From Thermogemmata fonticola (GTDB lineage Bacteria > Planctomycetota > Planctomycetia > Gemmatales > Gemmataceae), in assembly GCF_013694095.1 (NCBI RefSeq), contig NZ_JACEFB010000013.1, positions 1 through 64,000 on the forward strand: a stretch of 64,000 bases of DNA. Direction: 5' to 3'. This document shows, in pieces, positions 56,413-64,000 of this stretch. The position numbers and the translations under genes were made by a program. The notes under the pieces are model-generated. The model made no database searches. It worked only from the letters and a program-made list of their open reading frames with translations, and had not been told where the DNA came from. The number at the start of each line of letters is the position of its first letter. The stretch's first letter is position 1.

Positions 56413-58194
56413 ATGGCCAATCTGTGTGACGAAGGGGTCGCGCATATGCCAAACGACAAAGGTGGCGAGGCCGCAGCGGAGCAAGAGCCAGGTCCGTATT
56501 ATGGCGGGCCGTTGGGTGCCGGAATTGATTGGGCGGACCCCAACTCTCCCTTAGCCCGGTGGTATTTCTCCTCCGCCGGCGTGGCCGCCGCTGGGCTGCT
56601 GGGGATCGCCCTTTACCTCTTGAGCGCCATGCCGCTGATGCACACCGACTTCTGGTCCCATCTGAAGTATGGCGAATGGATCGTGAGCCATCGGACACTG
56701 CCCGCGGTCGAACCGCTCTGTCCTTTCACGGACAAGGAGCGCCCCTTTTTCGATGCGATGTGGCTGTCCCAGGTCGTTTATTACAGCGTTTTTCGAGCAG
56801 GCGCCTCGCTCGCAGGTCAGTCGGACTTACGGCGTTTGGAAGGCGGAGTGGAAGCGATTCGCTTGCTGCATGCTGTCGTGGGCGTGATCGTCCTGGGTCT
56901 GTTCGCCTGGTCGGTGCGGCAAGGAAGCGGCTCGGCGGCGTGGGGAACCGGAGCCGTGATCTATGGCCTGGTCATGCTGCTGCCCCTGCTTGTGGTCCAG
57001 CGCCCGCAGACCTTGGCGTTTCTACCCTTCATGAGCAGCTTAGTCCTCCTGCGGCCCTGGATCGGAGAGGAAAAAACCGCATCGGCACGAGTCTTATGGC
57101 TCTTCCCTCTCCTGATGGTGGTGTGGGCCAATCTCCACGGCTCTTTTGTTATCGGCCTGCTCCTGGCCGCGATGGCAGTGGTGAGCGGATGGCTGCGGGA
57201 AATTGGACACAAACGCGGATCGCTATCCCGATGGTGGTCCCATCGGCCCCTTCGCTCCTGGACTCTGAGCCTCATGATTTCGGTTGGAGCCATTGCCTTG
57301 TTGAATCCCTATGGTCCGCGGTTGTATCTCCACGTCCTGGAATTTGGAGCGCATCCGAACCTCCGGACGATGGCCGAATGGCAGCCGCTGGAGTGGACGT
57401 GGGGGCCGGGCGGGCATTGGAGTTATGTGCTCCTGGCAGCCATGCTGCTCGTCACGCTGGGGATCACGCGGCGGCTAGGGGGAATCTTCCCCGTGTTGCT
57501 GCTTTTGACCTTCGGCCTTTGGCCTCTGTTCCAACAGCGGATGATGGCCTGGTGGGCGCCGCTGGCGTTCTGGATCATGGCCCCCGTGTGGACCGCCTGG
57601 GCCCAGGAGCGGTCATGGTCCTGGAAGGCGGGCATCCCCAGTTTTCGCAAGACAGCCCTGGCGGGCTTGATTGTGATCGTGGCCTTTATCGCCGCGCCGG
57701 CGAGTTTTTGGCTGAAGGCCGGGCGGCCGCGGCCCTTTGCCTCCGCCCTGTATCCGGCGACACCCTACGGTGTGGCTCGTGCAATCCGAGGAGAAGACCC
57801 TGGAGATTCCGGCCGCGCTCGGATGCTGGCTCAAGCATTGAAAACGGCCGGCATCGCCTCTCCCCCCGGACCTGTCTTCTGCAGCGAACGCCAGGGGGAG
57901 TACCTCCTTTGGGCTTTGCCTGCCGATAGGCCCGTGATGATGTTCAATCACGCCCAATTGTTCACGACCGAGCACTGGTCCCGCTGCCTCGCCGTCAAAG
58001 AGGGTGAGCCAGGCGGGGAGGCCATTCTCCAGCAATACGGGGCGGTGTGGATTGTGGTGGAAACCCACTATCACCCGCAGTTGTGTTCGCTGATACGCCA
58101 GCACCCCCAGTGGAAGGTCGTGCTGGACGAAGAAGGCGTCCGCGAGCTGCCGCCCGATGCCCGCTTGTTCGTCGCTGTGCGGCAGTCCAGGTGA
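56413..58194 (+). CDS. Polytopic membrane protein of unknown function
   Basis: A 593-residue protein (ATG at 56446 is an alternative start with GAAGGGG upstream). About ten membrane segments lie between residues 55 and 440. MHTDFWSHLKYGEWI, with acidic residues just after the first helix, resembles the first periplasmic loop of GT-C glycosyltransferases (DxD/E-type sites), and a soluble domain of about 130 residues ends the protein (FCSERQGEYLLWALPADRPVMMFNHAQLFTTEHW). Closest in overall shape to planctomycete glycosyltransferase-39-like proteins. The function is not certain. Confidence 0.72.
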   Translation: MANLCDEGVAHMPNDKGGEAAAEQEPGPYYGGPLGAGIDWADPNSPLARWYFSSAGVAAAGLLGIALYLLSAMPLMHTDFWSHLKYGEWIVSHRTLPAVEPLCPFTDKERPFFDAMWLSQVVYYSVFRAGASLAGQSDLRRLEGGVEAIRLLHAVVGVIVLGLFAWSVRQGSGSAAWGTGAVIYGLVMLLPLLVVQRPQTLAFLPFMSSLVLLRPWIGEEKTASARVLWLFPLLMVVWANLHGSFVIGLLLAAMAVVSGWLREIGHKRGSLSRWWSHRPLRSWTLSLMISVGAIALLNPYGPRLYLHVLEFGAHPNLRTMAEWQPLEWTWGPGGHWSYVLLAAMLLVTLGITRRLGGIFPVLLLLTFGLWPLFQQRMMAWWAPLAFWIMAPVWTAWAQERSWSWKAGIPSFRKTALAGLIVIVAFIAAPASFWLKAGRPRPFASALYPATPYGVARAIRGEDPGDSGRARMLAQALKTAGIASPPGPVFCSERQGEYLLWALPADRPVMMFNHAQLFTTEHWSRCLAVKEGEPGGEAILQQYGAVWIVVETHYHPQLCSLIRQHPQWKVVLDEEGVRELPPDARLFVAVRQSR

Positions 58195-58232
58195 AGTGAC
58201 GGCGGCCAAGTTGCACTTCGGAACAAAAACAA

Positions 58233-58311
58233 CACTCCACGACGGGGAAACGAGGGAGACTGAACCCGGGTGCGTCCGTCGTGGAGTGCTCCGCCGCGCC
58301 GTAAAGCGCGG
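58233..58311. repeat. Two inverted repeats in a convergent intergenic gap
   Basis: A perfect 13-bp inverted repeat (CACTCCACGACGG at 58233-58245, complement at 58276-58288, 30-base loop) is followed by a short hairpin (CCGCGC-CGTAAA-GCGCGG, 58294-58311). They lie between the convergent membrane-protein and pilin-like genes. No T-tract follows, so a terminator is possible but not proven. Confidence 0.7.
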
Positions 58312-58327
58312 TGTATGGCGCCGCAGA

Positions 58328-58654
58328 TCAAGGGGTGAGGTGGGGTACGGCAAAGTGGACTGTCGGGGCGGGATCATTTCCATCGACTTGCGGCAGAGGA
58401 TAGTAGGGTGAAGCCGTCCGGGCAGCCGCCCGCTTCTTCCCCGACATGTACTTCAACGCCTCTTGCGTATAGGCTTGCCGGACTTCCCGTGTCGTCTGTC
58501 CGAATTCTTTGAACTCTTCGATCATCGCATCGCGCATGGCGACCATTCCGCCCACGCCACCGGCAGCCACGATGGAGCCGAGCATCAGGTATTCGGTGGC
58601 TACGATCGCTCCACATTCATCATGCCAGAGTTGCAGTAACAGCCGCTTGATCAT
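58328..58654 (-). CDS. Flp-type IVb pilin-like small protein
   Basis: About 108 residues from the ATG at 58654, which has GGGAGG seven bases upstream; an ATG two codons earlier overlaps the SD. The N-terminus LLLQLWHDECGAIVATEYLMLGSIVAAGGVGG resembles Flp prepilins: a short basic leader, then A|IVATEY with Glu at mature position 5 and Tyr beside it, and a hydrophobic helix. The soluble remainder (about 70 residues) is longer than typical Flp. No tad secretion genes are nearby, so it may be an orphan pilin-like protein. Confidence 0.6.
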   Translation of the reverse strand: MIKRLLLQLWHDECGAIVATEYLMLGSIVAAGGVGGMVAMRDAMIEEFKEFGQTTREVRQAYTQEALKYMSGKKRAAARTASPYYPLPQVDGNDPAPTVHFAVPHLTP

Positions 58655-59223
58655 GTGCATTCCTCCCTGGTGAGATATAGGTTTCAAGCGTTTGACAACA
58701 TTTTTTTGTCAATTCCTGTAAGGCCAAATCATTCCGCGAAAATTACGATGTTGAGCTTTCCCATCCTCTCCGGCACAAAAACTCCCCGTGGCACGCCGGG
58801 CGTGCTTTGCGGCACAGGTCTGGACTGTGGTTAGGAACCTGACAGCGTGGCGAGTTGAGGGGGGAACCGCAATTTCAGGGTCGGGCGATAGCCCCTGACT
58901 GGTTGATTCTCGCGCACACTCACTTGTTACTCGAATCTAGGCCACGATTGGCGGGAAGTCAAAAAACGTGGGGATTTTTTTCGGGCACGCGGTTCACATC
59001 GCGGCCACAGAACTGATGCCGGCGGTGAAGTGGGCGGAATGCTCAGGGCCGCTGTGTTTGGCACAACGGCTGCGGCAGCTCCGGTTGATGCCTCTGGTGC
59101 GAGAGGAAGAAATCCGTTCCTGCATGGAGGCCGCAAATCCGAACCCCTGGGAGGCGATGCCGAGCGGGCCGGTTCGCATGAAAGCGGACTTGACAACGGC
59201 GGAGTTCACTGGGCCCAGAGTGG
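58655..59223. other. Intergenic region between the pilin-like gene and icd
   Basis: Near 58692-58712 there is an inverted repeat (TTGACA, nine bases, TGTCAA) close upstream of the pilin-like start, which could be an operator or a -35 region. The part 58900-59220 contains short ORFs on both strands, none with an SD or family-like sequence. Confidence 0.45.
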
Positions 59224-60441
59224 CTATACTTTCAGCCGCTGGTGCAGTTCCTGGGTCACGGCGTGGAGGTATTCGTCCGTTGTCAAATAGGGGGTGGAGT
59301 CGCTGATGAGAACGGCGAGGTCTTTGGTCATTTGACCCCGCTCGACCAGGTCCACGCAGACCTTTTCCAGTGTCTCGGCGAAGTGGATGACCTCCGGGGT
59401 GTTGTCCATTTTGCCCCGATAGTAGAGGCCCCGCGTCCAGGCGTAAATGGAAGCGATGGGATTGGTACTCGTGGGTTTGCCTTGCTGGTAGAGGCGGTAG
59501 TGGCGGGTGACGGTGCCGTGGGCGGCCTCGGCTTCCACTGTTTTCCCGTCGGGACTCATCAGGACCGACGTCATCAGGCCAAGGGAGCCGAAGCCCTGAG
59601 CGATGGCATCGGACTGAACGTCGCCGTCGTAGTTTTTGCAGGCCCAGAGGTAGCCGCCGGTCCATTTCAAGCTGGCCGCGACCATGTCGTCAATGAGCCG
59701 GTGTTCGTAGGTCAAACCCGCGGCCTCGAATTGAGAGCGGAACTCCTGGTCATAAATTTCCTGGAAGATATTTTTGAATCGGCCGTCATAAACTTTGAGG
59801 ATGGTATTTTTTGTCGACAGGTACACAGGCAGACGCCGTCCCAGGGCATAGTGAAAGCAGGCGCGGGCAAAACCGCGGATCGATTCGTCCAAGTTGTACA
59901 TGGCCAGGGCGACACCGGCTCCGGGAGCCTGGAACACTTCCTTTTCGATGGCCGCCCCTCCATCGGCGGGAGTAAACGTCAGCTTGAGAGTGCCGGCTCC
60001 GCTGAACGCCAGTTCCGTGGCCTTGTATTGATCACCGAAACCATGACGCGCGACCACCACGGGTTTGTCCCAATGCTTGACCAGACGCGGAACGTTGCGG
60101 CAGATGATCGGCTCGCGGAAGATCGTCCCATTGAGGATGTTGCGGATCGTGCCATTGGGCGAGGGATACATCCGCTTCAAGCCAAATTCCTTGACCCGCG
60201 CTTCGTCAGGAGTGATGGTGGCACACTTGACCGCCACCCCGTATTTTTTCGTCGCTTCCGCTGCTTCCACCGTGACCCGATCGTCCGTGGCATCGCGGTT
60301 CTGGATGCCGAGATCGAAATACTTCAGCTCAATATCCAGAAAAGGGAGGATCAACTGCTCCCGGATTTTGTGCCAAATGATGCGGGTCATTTCGTCGCCG
60401 TCCATTTCCACAATCGGATTCTTGACGCGGATTTTGGCCAT
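59224..60441 (-). CDS. icd: NADP-dependent isocitrate dehydrogenase (eukaryote-like type)
   Basis: About 405 residues from the ATG at 60441, with GAGGAG eight bases upstream. The sequence is of the mitochondrial/cytosolic IDP class: [21 protein letters not shown] at the N-terminus, [21 protein letters not shown] (isocitrate-binding Ser/Asn/Arg), [23 protein letters not shown] (metal Asp residues) and [12 protein letters not shown] (NADP-binding). It catalyses oxidative decarboxylation of isocitrate to 2-oxoglutarate in the TCA cycle. It is a single gene here. Confidence 0.96.
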   Translation of the reverse strand: MAKIRVKNPIVEMDGDEMTRIIWHKIREQLILPFLDIELKYFDLGIQNRDATDDRVTVEAAEATKKYGVAVKCATITPDEARVKEFGLKRMYPSPNGTIRNILNGTIFREPIICRNVPRLVKHWDKPVVVARHGFGDQYKATELAFSGAGTLKLTFTPADGGAAIEKEVFQAPGAGVALAMYNLDESIRGFARACFHYALGRRLPVYLSTKNTILKVYDGRFKNIFQEIYDQEFRSQFEAAGLTYEHRLIDDMVAASLKWTGGYLWACKNYDGDVQSDAIAQGFGSLGLMTSVLMSPDGKTVEAEAAHGTVTRHYRLYQQGKPTSTNPIASIYAWTRGLYYRGKMDNTPEVIHFAETLEKVCVDLVERGQMTKDLAVLISDSTPYLTTDEYLHAVTQELHQRLKV

Positions 60442-60688
60442 TGGAAACTCCTCGCTGCTGAGGCAGAACAACTCCTGCAATATCGGCCAAAATAGCAGCC
60501 GGAAGCCCGAACGGACACCCTTCCCCTCTGATCCTCGACAGGGGATTCATGACGGAGGCGGGCATGTGGATCGCTTTTCAGGCATGCCGGACTTACACGC
60601 CAAGCGGAAGGCTGGCTCCGTGCGACACCCACCGCCTGGACCTCAAAGGTGCTCAGGAAACGATGGGGAAGCGCAAGATGTCCGCCGA

Positions 60689-61501
60689 CTAGGGAGCAGG
60701 AGGCCGGGGGGGCGGAACACTGTCCGGGCGGCGGCCCGGTTCCAACGGAGGGGAAAGCTGAGGCCGGATTTGCTCCCCGAGTACCTGGGGATCAGGGATT
60801 TCGGTTTTCTCGAAGGGCACGGGAGGGAGTGGCACCCCGAGTCGCGGTGAGAGCAGGAAACTGTGGTGATTGTCTGCCGTGGGGTCCTCGAAGCCGACAC
60901 GTTCTGAAGAAAAGCGGCTCAGCGAAGGAAGCGGAGGAGGAATGGCCGGGTCCGGCGCCCGCGTGGTGATGCCGGGACCAGCAGGAAGCGTCGTCTTCGG
61001 CGGTTGAGCAGCGGTGAGCAGAGCCGCGGGAGAGAAGCGCTCGGCGGGATACGGCGGGCGAATGTCAGACTTGGCCCCGCGCAAGGCGGGGGAGGCAGGC
61101 CGGAGGGAAGGAGCCGGGTCCCACCGCGCCGCCGGGAGTGGTCCGGCCTTCGGCTGGGGTTGATGCGCTTGCCGTACCGCAGGGGGCAGGGCGGGAGTTT
61201 CGGGGGCGAGGATGCGTATCAGGTACGGTGCCATGTCCGCGGGATAGTCAAAGCCGGGGGATGGCGGCGCGGATGTTTCCGCCTCCGCTGTCGCGGATAA
61301 ATCCCCAGGAGCGAGAGGGGCCGTCTGCATCGCTGACGCCAGACCGTCATCGGGGCGACCGGCGGCATCCCGGCTGTTGGACCCCGGAGAAGACGAGCAG
61401 GCCGTTAGACTGAACCAACAGACAACAGGCCAGAGGCCGGAAACCAGCCGCTGCGCCAACCTGAGGGGCATCGTCTTAGCCGACCGCTGAGTCAACAACA
61501 T
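60689..61501 (-). CDS. Proline-rich lipoprotein of unknown function
   Basis: About 270 residues from the ATG at 61501, preceded by AGGAG. A signal peptide with lipobox SLTAC (about residue 35) indicates membrane anchoring. The rest is Pro/Ala/Ser-rich and low in hydrophobic residues, probably disordered. YPADMAPYLIRILAPE stands out as an ordered patch. No family was recognised. The frame is open to 61702, but that part is not signal-like. Confidence 0.6.
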   Translation of the reverse strand: MLLTQRSAKTMPLRLAQRLVSGLWPVVCWFSLTACSSSPGSNSRDAAGRPDDGLASAMQTAPLAPGDLSATAEAETSAPPSPGFDYPADMAPYLIRILAPETPALPPAVRQAHQPQPKAGPLPAARWDPAPSLRPASPALRGAKSDIRPPYPAERFSPAALLTAAQPPKTTLPAGPGITTRAPDPAIPPPLPSLSRFSSERVGFEDPTADNHHSFLLSPRLGVPLPPVPFEKTEIPDPQVLGEQIRPQLSPPLEPGRRPDSVPPPRPPAP

Positions 61502-61739
61502 CGAGGGACTCCTGGAGGATGAACGGGAGGACGGAGAAGGTGACGGCAAGAAAGACCGAGGATGCGGAGGGCGAAGAGACTCGCTCGCCGCAGGAGCAGC
61601 CGCTGCCGGCGTCCCAGGAGCAGCCACTGCGGCCAGCACCCTGCCGGGCCACGGATTGCCGGGAAATTGCCGGGAATGAGCTACGGGATGCAGCATCAGC
61701 ATGAGTCTCCCGGTGAGAGGTTCGCCGGTGAAGAATCCA

Positions 61740-62414
61740 TCAAGGGGAAGGAACTTCCAGGATCAGGCGGACCGCAGTGCCCACTTTCGGGAGGGCATCG
61801 GGGTTCACGTCGAGTTTGAGGAATTTTTCCTCTTTCATGGTCCAGGTGGTTTGCAGGACGACTTCATCGGTGACGGGGAAAAGGCAAATGAGGGAGCCGG
61901 TCAAGTCCGCGCCGTAAACCTTGTCCTCCGGTTTGTTCGGGTCGCGGGGACTGAGGACGGAGCCGGTAAAGAGGAAGGTCATTTTCGGGGGAGCTTTGCG
62001 GGTTTTCGGGTCCCAGAGGACTTTTTCCAGGGGCACGCGTTTGTATTCTCCGGCGGCATCAGGAACTTCTAGGTACACCTGCACGATTGGCCCTTCGGCT
62101 TTAGCGCCTTCCCCTTTGGCCGGTTTTCCCGGCTTGAGGCCCAATTGCTCCAGGGCTTTGTGCACCTGGGAAGGCATCACATCCACGCTGACCACGATTT
62201 CGTGGGCCTTTTTCCCCTTGGGGTGGGGCCAGCCGGCAATCAGTTCGATGGGATAGACCTTATCCAGGTGAGGAAGCTGCCGAGGGGCCACCTTGGCCTC
62301 GATGATCACCTGCCGCTTTTTCGGATCGACGGTGATCCCTCCGGATTTCGACTCCTGGGCGATCACGGTGTGCATTCCGAAGAGCAAAGCGAAGATGAGC
62401 AGAAAGCGTTTCAT
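61740..62414 (-). CDS. Secreted YdjY-like protein
   Basis: About 224 residues from the ATG at 62414, with AAAGGA upstream. Signal peptide MKRFLLIFALLFGMHTVIAQ. The beta-rich body begins GGITVDPKKRQVIIEAKVAP and continues YPIELIAGWPHPKGKKAHEIVVSVDVMPSQVHKALEQLGL, which resembles the YdjY domain found in secreted planctomycete proteins. ITVD...VIIEAKVA and PSQVHKAL suit that domain. The function is unknown. It lies 238 bases upstream of the lipoprotein gene on the same strand. Confidence 0.7.
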   Translation of the reverse strand: MKRFLLIFALLFGMHTVIAQESKSGGITVDPKKRQVIIEAKVAPRQLPHLDKVYPIELIAGWPHPKGKKAHEIVVSVDVMPSQVHKALEQLGLKPGKPAKGEGAKAEGPIVQVYLEVPDAAGEYKRVPLEKVLWDPKTRKAPPKMTFLFTGSVLSPRDPNKPEDKVYGADLTGSLICLFPVTDEVVLQTTWTMKEEKFLKLDVNPDALPKVGTAVRLILEVPSP

Positions 62415-62557
62415 GGCAATCCGTCCTTTCCTCGTCATTCCGTTTTCCGACCGCGAAAATTGTGCCTGTGATCCAGACTCCGCTAGCGGCATGGTTATCG
62501 ACTTTTTCCGGGGAACGATCCTCGCTGGAGTCCGCTCCCCGCTGCCGGGGTCAAAGC

Positions 62558-64000
62558 TCAGCGGCTCCCCAAACAGACGACAGCGGTGGGTTTGCCCAGA
62601 TAAGGGCCTTCCAGGTTGCAGGTGGCGACAATGAGCTTACCCCCGTGAACCGTGACACCGCCGTAAACCATGCCGGGATTGCCGATATCTTTCGCCAAGG
62701 GGTAGGTCCAGAGCGGCCGACCAGTTTTGAGATCGAGCGCATGCACCGTGGCTGTGAGGTCGGCGACGTACACTGCTTCTCCTGCGATGGCGGGCGGAGC
62801 AAAGAGCGGGGCCTTGCAGTCGTAGAGCCAGGCGCGTTCGCCGTCTGTGACGGAGAAGGCGCGGACTTTGCCATCGGTGGCGGCGGCGATCGCCAGGCCA
62901 TTGTGAACGGCCACGCAACTGACGATGCCGCCGGTGGGGATTTCCTTACGCCAGCGGACCTGGCCCGTTTTGCGATCCAGAGCTGTCAGATCGCCTTTGG
63001 CCGCCCGCAGTTCCTTGTAGTAGTAGCCGATGGAGCTGCCAGGCACGAGGATCGTTTCGCCCGCCACTGTGGCTCCGCCCCACGGGTTGTATTCGAGCCG
63101 GGCTTTCCAGACAATCTCTCCGTTATCCGCACGGAGGGCCAGGAGGCCGCGCTCGCCCACTTTTTCCTTGTCCAGAAACGCCGATGGTACCAAAAGAAGT
63201 TCGCCGCTCACGTTGAGGGGTGCGTCCACGTGCCACTGGTTCTGGCCTTTCTGCCAAAGTTTTTTGGGGGTGAACTTCAGCAGTTGGCTGTCGTCAGGGG
63301 GAATGGCGAAGTCCGGGTCTTTTTTCTTGTCTTCCTCATAACGGGCGAGCAGTTCTTTCCAGCGCTGCTGTTGCCGCTGGCGGACGGCGGCAAGATCGTA
63401 TTCCTTTCCTTCGAGCACGGCAGTGTTCCATTGGATGGCCAGCACACCCGCAGCACCGGCTCCCATGTAAGCCCGTTGTCCCACCACGAGCGGTGCGCCT
63501 TCGAGATGGATCAAGTCCCCCGGCAGAGGCAATTGCCAAAGCGGCAGGCCGCTGCGGGCATCCACGCAGTGCCAGGTGCCGCCGGAGTCCTGATGCATTC
63601 CATCTCCAAAGAGGAGGCAGTCCTCCGCCACAGCAGGGGAGCTGACGCTGGGGAGCTTCAGATACGGGGCGGATTTGCTCCAGCGCAGGGGAGGAGGATT
63701 CCCTCCGGCCAGGGCGAACAGATGGAGGGAAGGCCGATTGAAAGCACCGATCCCGGACACATAGACGGCATCACCCACGGGCACCGGGGCAGCCACAAAG
63801 TGCTCCTGGGACTTGTGTATCCACAGAACCGTCGGCTGGCGCGGGCCGGGTCGCTGGTCGGTGTTGCCCGTCCGCTGGGGGTTGCCCCGGTAGGTGCCCC
63901 AGGGAGGCGGGACGGAGGCCGAGGCTGGCTGGGGGGACCCCGAAACTGACTCCTGATACCCTGCTACCGGTTGGCGGCCTGGCCAGACCAGCGGTAGCGC
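62558..64000 (-). CDS. PQQ-type beta-propeller protein, 5' end beyond the window
   Basis: The reading frame is open from the stop at 62558 to the right edge, so the start lies outside; about 480 residues are visible. Upstream of the first in-window start codon the frame reads WGTYRGNPQRTGN, which is the usual opening of planctomycete PQQ-repeat proteins. Repeats are seen as LTALDRKTGQVRWRKEIPTGG, VRAFSVTDGERAWLYDCKA, VHALDLKTGRPLWTYPL and LLALRADNGEIVWKARL. An insert of charged residues (RQRQQQRWKELLARYEEDKKK) interrupts the propeller. It is probably a secreted or periplasmic protein; no quinone dependence can be inferred. Confidence 0.85.
   Translation of the reverse strand, partial: ALPLVWPGRQPVAGYQESVSGSPQPASASVPPPWGTYRGNPQRTGNTDQRPGPRQPTVLWIHKSQEHFVAAPVPVGDAVYVSGIGAFNRPSLHLFALAGGNPPPLRWSKSAPYLKLPSVSSPAVAEDCLLFGDGMHQDSGGTWHCVDARSGLPLWQLPLPGDLIHLEGAPLVVGQRAYMGAGAAGVLAIQWNTAVLEGKEYDLAAVRQRQQQRWKELLARYEEDKKKDPDFAIPPDDSQLLKFTPKKLWQKGQNQWHVDAPLNVSGELLLVPSAFLDKEKVGERGLLALRADNGEIVWKARLEYNPWGGATVAGETILVPGSSIGYYYKELRAAKGDLTALDRKTGQVRWRKEIPTGGIVSCVAVHNGLAIAAATDGKVRAFSVTDGERAWLYDCKAPLFAPPAIAGEAVYVADLTATVHALDLKTGRPLWTYPLAKDIGNPGMVYGGVTVHGGKLIVATCNLEGPYLGKPTAVVCLGSR

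Noticed and set aside
58994-59665. 223-codon ORF on the minus strand
   Set aside because: Overlaps the 3' end of icd in another frame and looks like shadow; no SD.
59242-60495. 417-codon ORF on the plus strand
   Set aside because: Complete shadow of icd, which has clear isocitrate dehydrogenase motifs.
62462-63949. 495-codon ORF on the plus strand
   Set aside because: Shadow of the beta-propeller gene, whose repeats are unmistakable.

Overview
The window looks like chromosomal DNA of a planctomycete, most likely of the Gemmata group. Four things point there. The 16S rRNA gene carries the planctomycete form of the universal bacterial probe site near 9240-9257. That 16S gene stands alone, with no 23S, 5S or tRNA beside it. 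The gene content includes lineage-typical families: DUF1080, a sulfatase, DUF1501, DUF1549/DUF1553, DUF4175-like, BatA/VWA, YdjY-like, and an ECF sigma factor followed by a small membrane protein. The DNA is GC-rich, and many starts lack a clear Shine-Dalgarno (SD) site. The genus is an inference.

Layout. 1-7900: a DUF1080 hydrolase-like protein, a secreted sulfatase, an arsenite methyltransferase (ArsM), a large M1-type metallopeptidase fused to an Omp85-like barrel, and a Trm112-like protein. 7950-9860: a self-contained 16S unit on the minus strand with a TTGACA/17-bp promoter, a boxA-like leader element and an intrinsic terminator. 10.2-16.9 kb: purQ, a DEAD-box helicase, an ECF sigma factor with a small membrane partner, proB, and a squalene-cyclase-like repeat protein. 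17.0-29.2 kb: two giant envelope genes, a DUF4175-like coiled-coil protein and a BatA/VWA protein whose two halves look duplicated, preceded by a caspase-fold protein that appears to lack the catalytic dyad.

29.4-32.0 kb: a pyrimidine-salvage run deoA-cdd-upp. 32.8-35.5 kb: AtuA-type large and small subunits with an enoyl-CoA hydratase, probably acyl-CoA catabolism. 35.7-43 kb: tmk, a sugar-phosphate transferase of polysaccharide synthesis, a CARDB/DUF11-like lipoprotein whose 5' end overlaps another well-signalled ORF, and an RlmL-like rRNA methyltransferase. 43-49 kb: a DUF1501 + DUF1549/1553 pair, a 39-bp tandem repeat and a GH5-like glycosidase.

49-64 kb: a sensor pair (a periplasmic-binding-like protein overlapping a histidine kinase, with no response regulator nearby), fused cobA-hemD, a TatC with a large insert, a polytopic membrane protein, a small Flp-pilin-like protein, NADP isocitrate dehydrogenase, a proline-rich lipoprotein, a YdjY-like secreted protein, and a PQQ-type beta-propeller protein running off the right edge.

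I see no CRISPR array, transposase, integrase or phage genes, and recognised no tRNA. The most unusual points are the peptidase-barrel fusion, the duplicated BatA/VWA giant with its neighbours, the inactive-looking caspase fold, the kinase/binding-protein overlap and the overlapping ORF behind a strong promoter at 41.2 kb. All assignments are from reading the sequence; no database search was run.
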